64,000 nt of DNA from Rothia sp. HMSC078H08 (GCF_001808955.1 NZ_KV795257.1:347227-411226), one strand, 5' to 3'. Counted from the stretch's first letter, positions 16,315 to 25,657 are shown. The notes: generated from the letters alone by a model not told the origin. Made by a program: numbers and translations.

Positions 16315-17982
16315 TTATGCTCCGCGGCTGAAGTAGCGGATTGCCAGAGCAATCAGCACCAGACCGATGAGTGAGAAGAGGATCAGCGGTGCAATGCCGG
16401 AAAGTCCGGAATCGTCCGCGTCCGCATTCTTCACGGCCTGCTCCTGGGCGGCGTTCGCGCCGTCAGCCTTTGCCACGCTCTTTGCGGAGCGGCTGGCGCT
16501 AGCCGAGGTGGAGGAGCTAGGCGACTTCGAAGCCGATACCGAGCTTGAGGAGCTCGAGGGGCTTGCCTCATGGGAGTGGTCCTCGTCGGTCTTATTACGC
16601 GAGAGGTATCCAGCAACCCAGTCTGCCGCACCGGGGATGGAGTCATTCGAGCCGTTATTGGCTGCGATTCGTCCGAGGGTGGTGCCGCCAGAACGCAACG
16701 GATCGTCATCGTCGCCATCAAGCCTGTCGCTCGGTGCCTTGCTCGGTGAAGAGCTCGAAGATCCCGAAGAGGAACTTGAGGAGTCAGAGGAGCTGCCCGG
16801 TCGCGGAAGCTCAATGGAGATGACGACATCTTCCCCAGAGATTTCCTTACGGGTGCCGGGGGTGGTCACCGGGTTGTTCGCCGGAGGAATCGGAGCAACA
16901 GGTTCGGTCTCAATCGGGGTAACCGACTTGGAGTCCGAGCTGTCCTTGTTATCCTCTACCGGAGCTACGGGAGCTACCGGAATCACGGGGATAACCGCAT
17001 CCTTGGTCGGCTCGTTAGTCGGATCCTGAACCGGGGCCGGGACTACCGGAACCTGAGAAGGATCCTGGGTGGGTGCCTCAGTCGGTTCCTGAGTCGGCTC
17101 GGGAGTTACGTCCTTGGTCGGTTCAGGAGCGGGCACCGGATTCGGTTCCGGAGCGGGGTCCTGGGTCGGCTCCGGGGTCGGTTCGGGAGTAGGTTCCGGA
17201 TTCGGTTCCGGAGTCGGATCCTGAGTAGGCTCCGGGGTCGGCTCGGGAGTTACGTCCTTCGTCGGCTCGGGAGTAGGTTCAGGGGTGGGCTCTACCGTAG
17301 GCTCAGGAGTTGCATCCTTGGTGGGTTCTGCGGTGGGCTCCACAGTAGGCGCTACGGTCGGCTCCGGAGTGGGAGCAACAGTAGGTTCTGCCGTCGGCTG
17401 GACCGTAGGCTCCGCAGTCGGAGCTACAGTCGGCTCAGCCGTCGGAGTTGCGGTAGGAGCAACACTCGGTTCGGCACTTGCGCTAGGAGCTACGGTCGGC
17501 GTAGCGGTAGGTTCAGCGGTCGCATCCTTAGAGGGCTCTACGCTAGGACTCGCCGTAGCACTCGGGGTTGCGGTAGCACTCGCAGAAGCGGTGGGCTCGG
17601 CAGTAGGCTGCGCGGTAGCGTTCGGACTGGGCGTAGCACTCGCGGAGGGCTCGGCGCTAGCGGTGGGCTGCGCGCTCGAAGAAGCGCTAGGCTGAGCGGT
17701 GGGCTCTGCCTGCGCGTTGTCAGTCTTATTGTCCCCCTGTTTATCTCCCTGAGCGGTGGGCCATGCGCTCACGGTTGCGAGCGTGGGTACTGCCGCCTGA
17801 GAGGAAGATGCCGCGGCCGCGGCGGGGTCTTGGGTTTGTTCTGCGGTGGCGGCAGGGTTGGGCGGAACCTGAGACGCCGCCTCTTGCACATCTTGAGCAA
17901 ATGAGGCTACGTAAGGGCTTCCGGAAGCAACCAGTGCTGTCGCCAGACTCGCAGAGACCACCTTACGGTTTCGTTTTCCCAA
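16315..17982 (-). CDS. Surface stalk protein with Pro/Thr/Glu repeats and C-terminal membrane anchor
   Basis: 555 residues. The N-terminus is a Sec-type signal: basic MGKRNRKV, a hydrophobic stretch, then a likely cut near SFAQ. Residues about 95-330 are a long Thr/Pro/Ala/Glu repeat (AEPTVAPT, then TPEPTPEPTKDV-like units). A Ser-rich part follows, and the protein ends in one membrane helix (PLILFSLIGLVLIALAI) with a short basic tail. No LPXTG sorting motif is seen, so it is probably membrane-anchored with the repeat spanning the wall. No binding or enzymatic domain is visible. The start is TTG at 17982, with AAGGA 6 bases upstream. It lies between thiL and ddl, where many actinobacteria have another envelope gene. 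Confidence 0.75.
   Translation of the reverse strand: MGKRNRKVVSASLATALVASGSPYVASFAQDVQEAASQVPPNPAATAEQTQDPAAAAASSSQAAVPTLATVSAWPTAQGDKQGDNKTDNAQAEPTAQPSASSSAQPTASAEPSASATPSPNATAQPTAEPTASASATATPSATASPSVEPSKDATAEPTATPTVAPSASAEPSVAPTATPTAEPTVAPTAEPTVQPTAEPTVAPTPEPTVAPTVEPTAEPTKDATPEPTVEPTPEPTPEPTKDVTPEPTPEPTQDPTPEPNPEPTPEPTPEPTQDPAPEPNPVPAPEPTKDVTPEPTQEPTEAPTQDPSQVPVVPAPVQDPTNEPTKDAVIPVIPVAPVAPVEDNKDSSDSKSVTPIETEPVAPIPPANNPVTTPGTRKEISGEDVVISIELPRPGSSSDSSSSSSGSSSSSPSKAPSDRLDGDDDDPLRSGGTTLGRIAANNGSNDSIPGAADWVAGYLSRNKTDEDHSHEASPSSSSSSVSASKSPSSSTSASASRSAKSVAKADGANAAQEQAVKNADADDSGLSGIAPLILFSLIGLVLIALAIRYFSRGA
17060..17700 (-). repeat. Degenerate PT/EPT-coding tandem repeats
   Basis: Imperfect short units (12-30 bp) on the minus strand encode (A/P)EPT and TPEPTKDV-like peptides in the stalk region. 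Copies differ mostly at third positions. Boundaries are approximate. Confidence 0.7.
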
Positions 17983-18378
17983 AGGTTGTCCTTGACTTTC
18001 TGATACGTTGTGAGTGAATAGATACCCAATCGCTAGGGCAGATTGGATATACCTTCATCTATTCTACCGAATCGGCTTTTTCTTCATTACTCATTTTAGC
18101 GCTTTCATACCAATCTTTGAGCTTCAAGATGTGCAACGACCATCAACAACATCTTTTCATTACCTAGAAGCATCATTTCATGCACTTGTGAGCAGAATTA
18201 CGTTTTGCCTTATCAATACCACTTTAAAACTTGCACTCCACCGTCCAAGCGACCCCGAGGCGAATGTAAGTGATTTTTCTCATGAGTGAAAAACGAGCGA
18301 TTCTCATAAGCTTTTTGGGGCTCAATACGTACCAATTACCCTTCCCACAAAGGCATTAACTTGCCCACCGCGCAAAAA
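17983..18378. other. AT-richer intergenic region upstream of the stalk gene
   Basis: A TAGAAT -10-like hexamer (18061-18066, minus strand) could start the stalk-protein mRNA with a leader of about 75 nt, but I see no good -35. The short open frames here are AT-rich, lack ribosome sites and resemble no family, so I call no gene. Confidence 0.4.
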
Positions 18379-18419
18379 GCGCCCCGGCGCGAATCCCTCA
18401 AGAATCCGCACCGAGGCGC
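18379..18419 (-). terminator. Rho-independent terminator of ddl
   Basis: Arms 18379-18391 and 18407-18419 form a 13-bp stem with two G-T pairs, followed on the minus strand by five T residues (18374-18378). Confidence 0.85.
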
Positions 18420-18512
18420 CTTACAACAGGGGCTACTCCCCGCCGTTACGTATTCAATTGCTAAGCGCAGTCAAAACGACGGTGCGCCCAAGAACTAACG
18501 CAGCCTCAAGAA

Positions 18513-19631
18513 CTAGCGCAGACCCAGGGGTCGTTCCATCGCCAGGGTCAGCAGCTCGCTAATCAGGTCAGTGTAAGAGATGCCGGTGTTCTCCCACATG
18601 GTCTTGTACATCGAAATCGGAGTAAAGCCGGGCATGGTGTTCACCTCATTGATGACCAGGCGGCCATCCTCGGTGTAGAAGAAGTCCGCACGCGACAGAC
18701 CCTCGCCATCCAACGCCAGGAACGCCTTCACAGCCAGCTCGCGCAGACGGTCCTGCACGTCCTGCGGCAGGTTCGCCGGGCACACGGTCACAGCGGAAGA
18801 CTCAGAAACGTACTTCGCCTCAAAGTCGTAGAAGCCGTGGTCCTCGTCCACAACCTCAATCTCACCGGGGTAGGATGCGCGGGGCATCTCGCCGTGGTGG
18901 CCATCGAGCACAGCGCACTCAATTTCGCGGCCCACAATACCCGCCTCAATAATGATCTTCGGGTCGTGGCGGCGCGCCTCTTCAATCGCGGGCACGAGCT
19001 CCTCCACCGAATCCACCTTGGTAATACCGAAGGAAGAACCTGCACGAGTCGGCTTCACAAACATGGGGAAGCCCAGCTTCAGCACGCGCTCCAGAATCTG
19101 CTCGCGGTCCTCGTGCTCCCACTGGCGGTTGGTGATGACCTCGTAGGGGCCAACCTCCAGGCCAGCAGACTCGAAAGCAACCTTCATGAAGTGCTTATCC
19201 ATACCCACAGCGGATGCGGTCACACCACAACCCACATAGCGCAGGTCAGCCATTTCCAGCAGGCCCTGCACGGTGCCGTCCTCACCGAAGGGGCCGTGCA
19301 GCAGCGGGAACACAACGTCCACCGGTGCGGTGCGGGTAACGTTACCCTCAGCATCCACCAGGGTCAGGCGGGAATCGCCGGCACCCATCGGCAGGAACAC
19401 CTGCTGGGTACCCTCGGGGAACTCTGCGGTACCGCGAGTGCCAGCAGTCAGGTCGGCGAGCTCCTGCTCGTCAGTCAGATACCAGCGGCCGTCACGGGTA
19501 ATGCCGATAGTGATGACCTCGTAGGCGGTGCGGTCAATGGCGCTCAGCACGCCAGCGGCGGTAATGAGCGAAATGGGGTGCTCGGAGGAGCGGCCACCGC
19601 ACAGCAGGGCGACGGTCTTCTTCTCGGTCAT
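18513..19631 (-). CDS. ddl: D-alanine--D-alanine ligase
   Basis: ATP-grasp ligase making the D-Ala-D-Ala end of the peptidoglycan stem. The 372-residue protein starts MTEKKTVALLCGGRSSEHPIS. It has HGPFGEDGTVQGLLE, KPTRAGSSFG, FYDFEAKYV and NEVNTMPGFTPISMY. The Tyr of EAKY, typical of D-Ala-D-Ala rather than D-Ala-D-Lac ligases, is kept, so vancomycin sensitivity is expected from this gene. AGGAG precedes the ATG at 19631. It follows gpsA after 225 bp, so it may have its own promoter. Confidence 0.96.
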   Translation of the reverse strand: MTEKKTVALLCGGRSSEHPISLITAAGVLSAIDRTAYEVITIGITRDGRWYLTDEQELADLTAGTRGTAEFPEGTQQVFLPMGAGDSRLTLVDAEGNVTRTAPVDVVFPLLHGPFGEDGTVQGLLEMADLRYVGCGVTASAVGMDKHFMKVAFESAGLEVGPYEVITNRQWEHEDREQILERVLKLGFPMFVKPTRAGSSFGITKVDSVEELVPAIEEARRHDPKIIIEAGIVGREIECAVLDGHHGEMPRASYPGEIEVVDEDHGFYDFEAKYVSESSAVTVCPANLPQDVQDRLRELAVKAFLALDGEGLSRADFFYTEDGRLVINEVNTMPGFTPISMYKTMWENTGISYTDLISELLTLAMERPLGLR

Positions 19632-19856
19632 ATATTTCTCCTAGTCAATGTTCCCCTACCCTCAGGTCCGGAAGGTGGAACGGCAATGCGTCAATAATCC
19701 TAACGCACGAATACCGTCGCGGTCACTGATGCGTTTCTCACGCACCGGTTTTCCGCAACGGTATCCGTCCTCGGATGTCTACATTCAATCTTCTTCTAGT
19801 ATGTCCTGGCACACAACCCGAATCAAGGGGTGCCAGCACACCAGAAAGCTTTAACC

Positions 19857-20975
19857 TTAGTGGCTCTCGTGCTTGAGGCGGCGACCCAGCAGCTGAGGCG
19901 CCAACTCCTCAATGCCAATACGGCCCGAAAGCACAGCCACCACAGCCTCAACAATGGGCATCTCCACGCCGTGACGGCGAGCCAGCTCAGCCACCACGGG
20001 CGCCGACTTAATCGACTCGGCAGTCTGGCTCATGTGCTCGTGCAGACGGTCAGGGGTAATGCCCTGGGCCAGCAGGCGGCCCGCCGTGTGGTTACGAGAC
20101 AGCGGCGAAGAGCAGGTCGCAATCAAGTCGCCCATGCCAGCAAGACCGCTCATGGTCGCAGCCTCGCCGCCCAACGCCACCGCCAGGCGGGTAATCTCCG
20201 CCAGGCCGCGCGTCATAATGGACGCCTTCGAATTATCGCCGTAATTACGGCCCTCGCAAATACCCACGCAAAGCGCAATCACGTTCTTCACCAGGCCGCC
20301 AATTTCGGTACCCACCACATCCGTGTTGGTGTACGGGCGGAAGTACGCGCACGCAATCGCGTGAGCAACAGACTCAGCCACCGGCAGGGTACGAGCCGCA
20401 ACCACGGAGGCGGTAGGCTCCTCCCCCATGATTTCCTTCGCCAGGTTCGGGCCCGAGAGCACGCACACGCGGTGCGGAATATGACCGATCGCGCGCACAT
20501 CAGCACCGCGCAGAGCCATAGCCTCTTCCAGCTCCTCGGTAATGACCTGCGACATGCGCAGACCCGTACCGGTCTCCAGGCCCTTCGCCAAAGACACCAG
20601 CATGGCGTTCGGCTCAATATAGCGGGCGAAGCTCTGCAACTGCGAACGCAGAACCTGCGCAGGCAGGGCAAGAACCACGATATCGGCGCCGGTCAGCGCC
20701 GCGGGGGCATCCGCCGTGAAGTGCATGTTGTCCGGCAGCTTCATTCCCGGAAAATAGCGGGCGTTCTCGCGGGTGCGCTCGCACTCAGCCATCACCTGCT
20801 CATCACGACCAATGAGGGTCACACGAGTGTCATCTCCACGCTCACGGGCAGCATCCGCCGCGATCTTAGCGAAAGCGGTGCCCCAGCTACCGGCACCCAG
20901 CACCGCAATAGACTGTACGGTTGCCGGAGGGGTAAATTCAGGGCTTGCTGCGGGGGTGCGTCCAAAGAAAGTCAC
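19857..20975 (-). CDS. gpsA: NAD(P)-dependent glycerol-3-phosphate dehydrogenase
   Basis: Reduces dihydroxyacetone phosphate to sn-glycerol-3-phosphate for phospholipid synthesis. It has the Rossmann motif IAVLGAGSWGTAFAK, SGPNLAKE with the catalytic-region Lys, and GLAGMGDLIATCSSP. The open frame extends upstream to 21041 but there crosses a strong hairpin (21014-21054). I prefer the GTG at 20975 (MTFFGRTPAASPEF), giving 372 residues; GAGAGG lies about 11 bases upstream, so the choice is moderate. It follows plsC, forming a phospholipid-precursor pair. Confidence 0.93.
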   Translation of the reverse strand: MTFFGRTPAASPEFTPPATVQSIAVLGAGSWGTAFAKIAADAARERGDDTRVTLIGRDEQVMAECERTRENARYFPGMKLPDNMHFTADAPAALTGADIVVLALPAQVLRSQLQSFARYIEPNAMLVSLAKGLETGTGLRMSQVITEELEEAMALRGADVRAIGHIPHRVCVLSGPNLAKEIMGEEPTASVVAARTLPVAESVAHAIACAYFRPYTNTDVVGTEIGGLVKNVIALCVGICEGRNYGDNSKASIMTRGLAEITRLAVALGGEAATMSGLAGMGDLIATCSSPLSRNHTAGRLLAQGITPDRLHEHMSQTAESIKSAPVVAELARRHGVEMPIVEAVVAVLSGRIGIEELAPQLLGRRLKHESH

Positions 20976-21013
20976 GAAAACACCAGCCTCTCTTCCTTGT
21001 GAGGTCCTTGGGT

Positions 21014-21054
21014 GAGCCACCGAAGGCGCCCGGTCGGGCACCTATCGGTGGCTC
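21014..21054. terminator. Hairpin between plsC and gpsA
   Basis: Outer arms 21014-21023 and 21045-21054 pair perfectly, with a second stem inside (GGTGCCC/GGGCGCC). It may attenuate transcription from plsC into gpsA; no clear U tract follows. Confidence 0.5.
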
Positions 21055-21077
21055 TCATATGATTCCCAGCGGGAATA

Positions 21078-21935
21078 CTACTTTTCGTCCGGTTCGCCGA
21101 GTGCGCCACCGACCGGACCGGAGGGGGTGCCGGGGGCTTCACGACGCTTAGTGCGCGGATTCCAACGCCCCTCAGGAGCCTTCTCGCCGCGGATTTGCTC
21201 CAGCTCGGCGGTAATAGCATCCAGCATGGCGTCGGTGACCACGCCCAGTTCGGTGCGGGTGTGCTTAGCCTCGGGGCTGGTGTCCTCAACGAGGGAGGCA
21301 ATATCCAGTGCCTTGCCAACCTTCACGCGGACGGTCTTGCGCGGGAACAGCGAAATCTTACGCTTCTCCTTGATGCGGCCGTCCTCGCCGGGCTCATCCA
21401 CGTAGCCGAGAATCTGCTCATCCCCCCAGTGCGCCACCGGGAAGACGGGCGCGCCGGTCGCAAGAGCCAGACGAGCCGCACCGGTACGCGCCTGCATGGG
21501 CCACAGTTGCGGATCGTGGGTGGTGGTGCCCTCCGGGAAAATCACGACGGCACCGCCAGCCTCAACAATCTTGCGGGCGGTAATCAGGGACTTACGCGCA
21601 TCCACCGAACCGCGAACCACTGGAATATGCGCGAGCTTGCGCATAATGTAGCCGAGCACGGGTGCACGGAAGAGCGAATCCTTCGCCAAGAAGCGCGGCA
21701 GGGCGCCCTCAACGAAAGCAGGGAAAGCCACGGTCACCGGGTCAAGCTCGGTGGTGTGGTTAGCCACGATAATGTACCCGCCGCTCTTGGGCAGGTTCTC
21801 ACGGCCGGCAATCTCAACGCGTGCGATGAGCATGTACAGCCCGCGCGCAGCGTTACCGAGCACCTTGTACAGAGCATCGCCGGAGGCGGTGGGCTCAATC
21901 TCAGGCAGAGCCTGCTTTCCCTGCTGTCCGCTCAC
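21078..21935 (-). CDS. plsC: 1-acyl-glycerol-3-phosphate acyltransferase (PlsC family)
   Basis: Membrane-associated acyltransferase likely making phosphatidic acid. It contains the catalytic HX4D motif in VANHTTELDPVTVAF and the substrate motif FPEGTTTHDP. The 285-residue protein ends in a basic, Pro/Gly-rich tail. The start is GTG at 21935, overlapping the murA stop by one base (TAGTG), which implies translational coupling. The neighbours murA, gpsA and ddl form an envelope-precursor cluster. Confidence 0.92.
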   Translation of the reverse strand: MSGQQGKQALPEIEPTASGDALYKVLGNAARGLYMLIARVEIAGRENLPKSGGYIIVANHTTELDPVTVAFPAFVEGALPRFLAKDSLFRAPVLGYIMRKLAHIPVVRGSVDARKSLITARKIVEAGGAVVIFPEGTTTHDPQLWPMQARTGAARLALATGAPVFPVAHWGDEQILGYVDEPGEDGRIKEKRKISLFPRKTVRVKVGKALDIASLVEDTSPEAKHTRTELGVVTDAMLDAITAELEQIRGEKAPEGRWNPRTKRREAPGTPSGPVGGALGEPDEK

Positions 21936-23368
21936 TAGTCCTGAACCTCAACTTCCTCGGGCTCAACAACGACGATTGCCGCATCGGGCTTGGGAGCCTT
22001 CGACGCCTTGCGTGCCAGCACCTCAAAGTTGGCACCCAGGCTCTTGAGCTTCTCCTCAAAGTTCTCGTAGCCGCGAGCAATCAGCTCAACACCACTCACG
22101 TGAGAGGTGCCCTTAGCGGCCAGAGCAGCAATGATGTGGGAGAAGCCGCCGCGCAGGTCCGGAACCTCAATGTCGGCACCGGTCAGCGGGGTGGGACCAG
22201 AAATAATAGCGGAGTGGCCGTAGCCCTTACCCTCGAAACGGCAGGGTGCGCCGCCCACGCAATCACGCATGACGACAATATCTGCGCCCATCTGCTTCAG
22301 GGCGTTGGTGAAGCCGAAACGCTCCTCGTACACGGTCTCGTGCACGATGGATGCGCCCTTAGCCTGGGTCAGCGCCACGACAAGGGGCTGCTGCCAGTCG
22401 GTCATGAAGCCGGGGTGCACGTTGGTCTCAAAGACGATGGGCTTCAGCTGAGCACCGGGGGTGTGCTGAGCCGGGTGGGTGAAGCGGATACCTTCGGCGG
22501 TCACCTCGTACAGGCCACCCATCTTGCGGAACTGGTTCAGGAACGCGGTCATATCCTTCTGATCTGCGCCGCGCACGAAAATGTCGCCGCCGGTAGCCAG
22601 AGCTGCAGAAGCCCAGGAAGCGGACTCGTTACGGTCGGGCAGGGACGTGTGATCGTAGCCGGTCAGCTCGTCCACGCCCTCAATGACGATGGTGCGGTCC
22701 TCGTTAATGAAGATGATGGCGCCCATCTTCTGCAGAACAGCAATCAGGTCAATAATTTCGGGCTCAATCGCTGCATTGCGCAGGATGGTCTTACCCTTAG
22801 CGCGCACACCGGTAAGCAGAACCTGCTCGGTAGCACCCACGGAGGGGTAGTTCAGCACAATCTCTGCGCCCTTCAGACCCTCTTCGGGAACAATCAGAGT
22901 GGTGCCGGTTTCATCATCCTTTTCAACGACTGCACCGAACTTGCGCAGAGCCGCCATATGGTAGTCGATGGGGCGGTCACCAATCTTGCAACCACCCAGG
23001 TTGGGGATGCGTGCGGTACCGAGGGTGTGTAGCAGCGGGCCCACCATCAGAATCGGGATGCGGGAGTTACCACCGAAGAGCTGAATCTCCTCTGCGTTCT
23101 TTGCAGCGGTGGTTGCATCCTGTGCGGGGTTGAGAGTCAGAACACCAGCGTCGCGGTCATAGTCGACCTTTGCACCGTGCAGCTCCACGAGGGTGGTAAC
23201 GATTTCGACATCGCTCAGGTCAGGGACGTTACGCAGGGTCGAGGGGGTCGAACCATGCAGTGCTGCGACCATCGCCTTGGGCACCAGGTTCTTGGCGCCT
23301 CGAACGTGAACCTCACCAACGAGCGGAGTGCCACCTTCAATGCGAAGCTTGCTGATGTTCTCAGTCAT
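21935..23368 (-). CDS. murA: UDP-N-acetylglucosamine 1-carboxyvinyltransferase MurA
   Basis: First committed step of peptidoglycan synthesis: transfers enolpyruvate from PEP to UDP-GlcNAc. The 477-residue protein has GAKNLVPK (substrate Lys31), NVHPGFMTDWQQP and DLRGGFSHI. The loop Cys attacked by fosfomycin is present as Cys127 in NLGGCKIGDRP. Mycobacterial MurA has Asp there and is resistant. A short acidic tail (VVVEPEEVEVQD) is added at the C-terminus. AAAGGA lies before the ATG at 23368. A promoter sits about 120 bp upstream. Confidence 0.96.
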   Translation of the reverse strand: MTENISKLRIEGGTPLVGEVHVRGAKNLVPKAMVAALHGSTPSTLRNVPDLSDVEIVTTLVELHGAKVDYDRDAGVLTLNPAQDATTAAKNAEEIQLFGGNSRIPILMVGPLLHTLGTARIPNLGGCKIGDRPIDYHMAALRKFGAVVEKDDETGTTLIVPEEGLKGAEIVLNYPSVGATEQVLLTGVRAKGKTILRNAAIEPEIIDLIAVLQKMGAIIFINEDRTIVIEGVDELTGYDHTSLPDRNESASWASAALATGGDIFVRGADQKDMTAFLNQFRKMGGLYEVTAEGIRFTHPAQHTPGAQLKPIVFETNVHPGFMTDWQQPLVVALTQAKGASIVHETVYEERFGFTNALKQMGADIVVMRDCVGGAPCRFEGKGYGHSAIISGPTPLTGADIEVPDLRGGFSHIIAALAAKGTSHVSGVELIARGYENFEEKLKSLGANFEVLARKASKAPKPDAAIVVVEPEEVEVQD

Positions 23369-23490
23369 TAAAAATCCTTTGTGGAGTCGGCTGGTTTAGG
23401 CCGAACTTTAACAGTGTGCCGATGCGCCGCGTTCTGTCGTGCCGCGCCCCTGCCGGTAGCAGGGCGAAACGGGCGCATATATTCATCATT

Positions 23491-23519
23491 ATTCTAAGCC
23501 CTGCGTAAAGGTGCTCCAA
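23491..23519 (-). promoter_or_regulatory. murA promoter
   Basis: On the minus strand TTGGAG (23514-23519) and TAGAAT (23491-23496) are spaced by exactly 17 bp. The leader to murA would be about 115 nt. Confidence 0.6.
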
Positions 23520-24059
23520 ACACTGAAGAACCTTTGGAACTCGTGACTGAGATTTTGCTCTGTTGTGTATGTGAAAAACCGCTCTGGCCCCCTCAGATTC
23601 AGAGCCAGAAAAACAAAAAGATACACAAACATTCACACTAATGCAAACATTTTCTGTTTCTTCGCCGAAATTTGACGTTAGTTTCGTCTTTTTAACGTCC
23701 GAATTTGAACTTGAGAGCAACCTCACCCCTACAATAACGTGCACACTCGTGCCCACTGAACGGCGCCTCCGCTCTCACGGAGGAGCCAATCAGCTCTACA
23801 CTGCGGCATAGGCGCCGGCACCGACCTTGCACCCGCGCAGTACAGAGCCTCACGGGAGGGCGCGTGGCGTGCATTCACTGCATAAACCTTTGCGATGGTA
23901 CCCAACCAAAACGGTTCGGCTTCCTGATTCACTTTAACTTCAAAAATTCACTTCAACATCACCGTAAATATTCGAAAGTCAACTAAAAACCAGGGCCCAT
24001 CGCAACCAACCACAGGTCGCTTCGCGGCTGCATCCGCGAACTACCGGAGGACCCCAAAT
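23520..24059. other. Divergent intergenic region, murA / glycine-rich secreted gene
   Basis: No convincing gene. The short open frames lack ribosome sites and recognisable products. The last 150 bp are A/T-rich and should hold the promoter of the gene at 24060, whose Shine-Dalgarno GGAGG is at about 24045-24050. Confidence 0.4.
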
Positions 24060-25508
24060 ATGACACATCACAACACTGCATCACGCATTTCGCGCCGTCG
24101 CCTCGTACAGGGTGCGGCGTGGAGTGCTCCCGTTATCCTCGCCAGCGCAACCGTCCCTGCATGGGCGGCAAGCGGCGAGCCCACCTGCTCCCCCGCTCTG
24201 ACCCTCAAGCCGACCGCAACCGGCTTCGACGACAAGGCTGGCGCATACACCGAATGGCTCGTCCCTGAAGGCGTTGGACGAGTACGCTTCGACCTCGTGG
24301 GAGGTGCCGGCGGTGCCGCATCTTCCTTCACTCCCCGATACCTGACCGACGTCACGAACGCGGCCCTGGCTGGCGGCGGTGCCGGTGCACAGCTCAGCGG
24401 TGTTCTTGCGGTCAAGTCCGGCGACATCCTGCGCGTCTGGGCGGGTAACGGCGGCGTCGGCTCCGCAGCCGGCGCACAGCCCGCACTCGGAGGCGAAGGC
24501 TACGCAGCAGGCGGCGACTCCACCGGCTCCAGCACCGCAACCGGCGCAGCGCAGGTAGTAGGCACCGATAGCGGCTACGTGTACGGCGCGTCCGGCGGCG
24601 GCTCCTCCGCGGTCGAGCTCGTCCGCGACGGCGCAGTCACCGTCGTAGCCGTTGCCGGTGCTGGCGGCGGCGGCGCGCAGCTGGGCACCCTCACCACCCA
24701 CCAGAGCCTCTTCAACGCCCAGCCCAAGGATCAGCTGAACCCGGCACTGCGCGTGGCGCTGGACGGTCGCGATGCATCCACCACCGCAGGCGGCAGCGCG
24801 GGCGGCGACCTGGGCACCGACAACACCGGTCAGGGCGGCATGCTCATGGCAAGCCCCTACCAGGAGTTCAAGCCCCTCGACGAGGACGATAAGACCCTCG
24901 ACATGCGTTTCATGGTCACCGGCGGTACCGCTGGTCGCTCCGGCGTAGCTGGCACCCTCGGTGAGGCACTGGCAGGCGTCCTCGACGAGAACAACGAGCT
25001 AAAGCTCATGCCCATGTCCGAATCCTGGTTCGACTCCTACGATTTCCCGCGCTACTACCGCTACGAGGGCGACTCCGTGAGTGATAAGGAAAAGGGAACC
25101 GGCGGTGCGGACGCTACCGGCTCTTACCGCGGTAAGGGCGGCTCGGGCGCGCTGCTCTCCCACACCTACGGCAAGCTCTCCCTCACTTCCGTAGCATCCG
25201 GTGGTGGCGCCGGCTACGGCGGCGGTGGCGCAGGCCTGAACATCTGGACCGTTGGCTCATACTACGAGGCCGTTTTCGGCCGTCAGGTGCAGTTCGAGGG
25301 CGAAGGCAACATCTACTCGCTCAGCGCTCTGAGCAGCGGCGGCGGCGCAGGCGGCAGCTACATTAACCACGAGGTGGTTTCTGACTTCGCTCTTGCCACC
25401 GCACAGAACGCGAACCCGACCGCGGGTGTGCGCTCCCCCGGTTCGGCGGCGCTGTACAGCTGCACCGAGAACGCAACCTTGAACACCCCCATCACTGAGG
25501 GTGCCTAA
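24060..25508 (+). CDS. Tat-exported glycine-rich protein, function unknown
   Basis: 482 residues. The N-terminus ISRRRLVQGAAWSAPVILAS is a twin-arginine signal, with likely cleavage after PAWAA. The mature part is Gly/Ala-rich with repeated GGAGG and GGGGAG clusters near residues 85-100, 185-205 and 385-450. Between them are mixed segments, including ones rich in Asp, Tyr and Phe (near 320-345). Two Cys frame the mature chain (CSPALTL near the start, LYSCTEN near the end) and could form a disulfide. No wall-sorting signal, lipobox or C-terminal membrane helix is seen, so it is secreted or bound non-covalently. GGAGG precedes the ATG. I do not recognise a named family. Confidence 0.8.
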   Translation: MTHHNTASRISRRRLVQGAAWSAPVILASATVPAWAASGEPTCSPALTLKPTATGFDDKAGAYTEWLVPEGVGRVRFDLVGGAGGAASSFTPRYLTDVTNAALAGGGAGAQLSGVLAVKSGDILRVWAGNGGVGSAAGAQPALGGEGYAAGGDSTGSSTATGAAQVVGTDSGYVYGASGGGSSAVELVRDGAVTVVAVAGAGGGGAQLGTLTTHQSLFNAQPKDQLNPALRVALDGRDASTTAGGSAGGDLGTDNTGQGGMLMASPYQEFKPLDEDDKTLDMRFMVTGGTAGRSGVAGTLGEALAGVLDENNELKLMPMSESWFDSYDFPRYYRYEGDSVSDKEKGTGGADATGSYRGKGGSGALLSHTYGKLSLTSVASGGGAGYGGGGAGLNIWTVGSYYEAVFGRQVQFEGEGNIYSLSALSSGGGAGGSYINHEVVSDFALATAQNANPTAGVRSPGSAALYSCTENATLNTPITEGA

Positions 25509-25530
25509 GCTCTAGGTCGTCAATAAATGT

Positions 25531-25561
25531 GCCTCCCCAGAAGCTGATGCTCCGGGGAGGC
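25531..25561 (+). terminator. Terminator of the glycine-rich gene
   Basis: 8-bp stem GCCTCCCC/GGGGAGGC (25531-25538, 25554-25561) followed by GCATTTTAT. Confidence 0.75.
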
Positions 25562-25612
25562 GCATTTTATATACGTGCCAAGGTTTTGGACGCAGAAAAG
25601 CTCAGGATGCAG

Positions 25613-25657
25613 AAAGCTCGAAGGCGGCAACTGTTTCAGTCGCCGCCTTCGAGCTTT
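25613..25657. terminator. Terminator of leuD, possibly bidirectional
   Basis: Perfect 16-bp stem (25613-25628 with 25642-25657) with AAAGCTCG at its base, 42 bp after the leuD stop. Confidence 0.7.

Noticed and set aside
16315..17982. Sortase-anchored wall protein
   Set aside because: No LPXTG-like motif precedes the C-terminal helix, so only membrane anchoring is supported. The same holds for the proteins at 58510 and 59770.
18014..18289. 91-codon open frame upstream of the stalk gene
   Set aside because: AT-rich, no ribosome site, no family resemblance, and it overlaps the likely promoter of the stalk gene.
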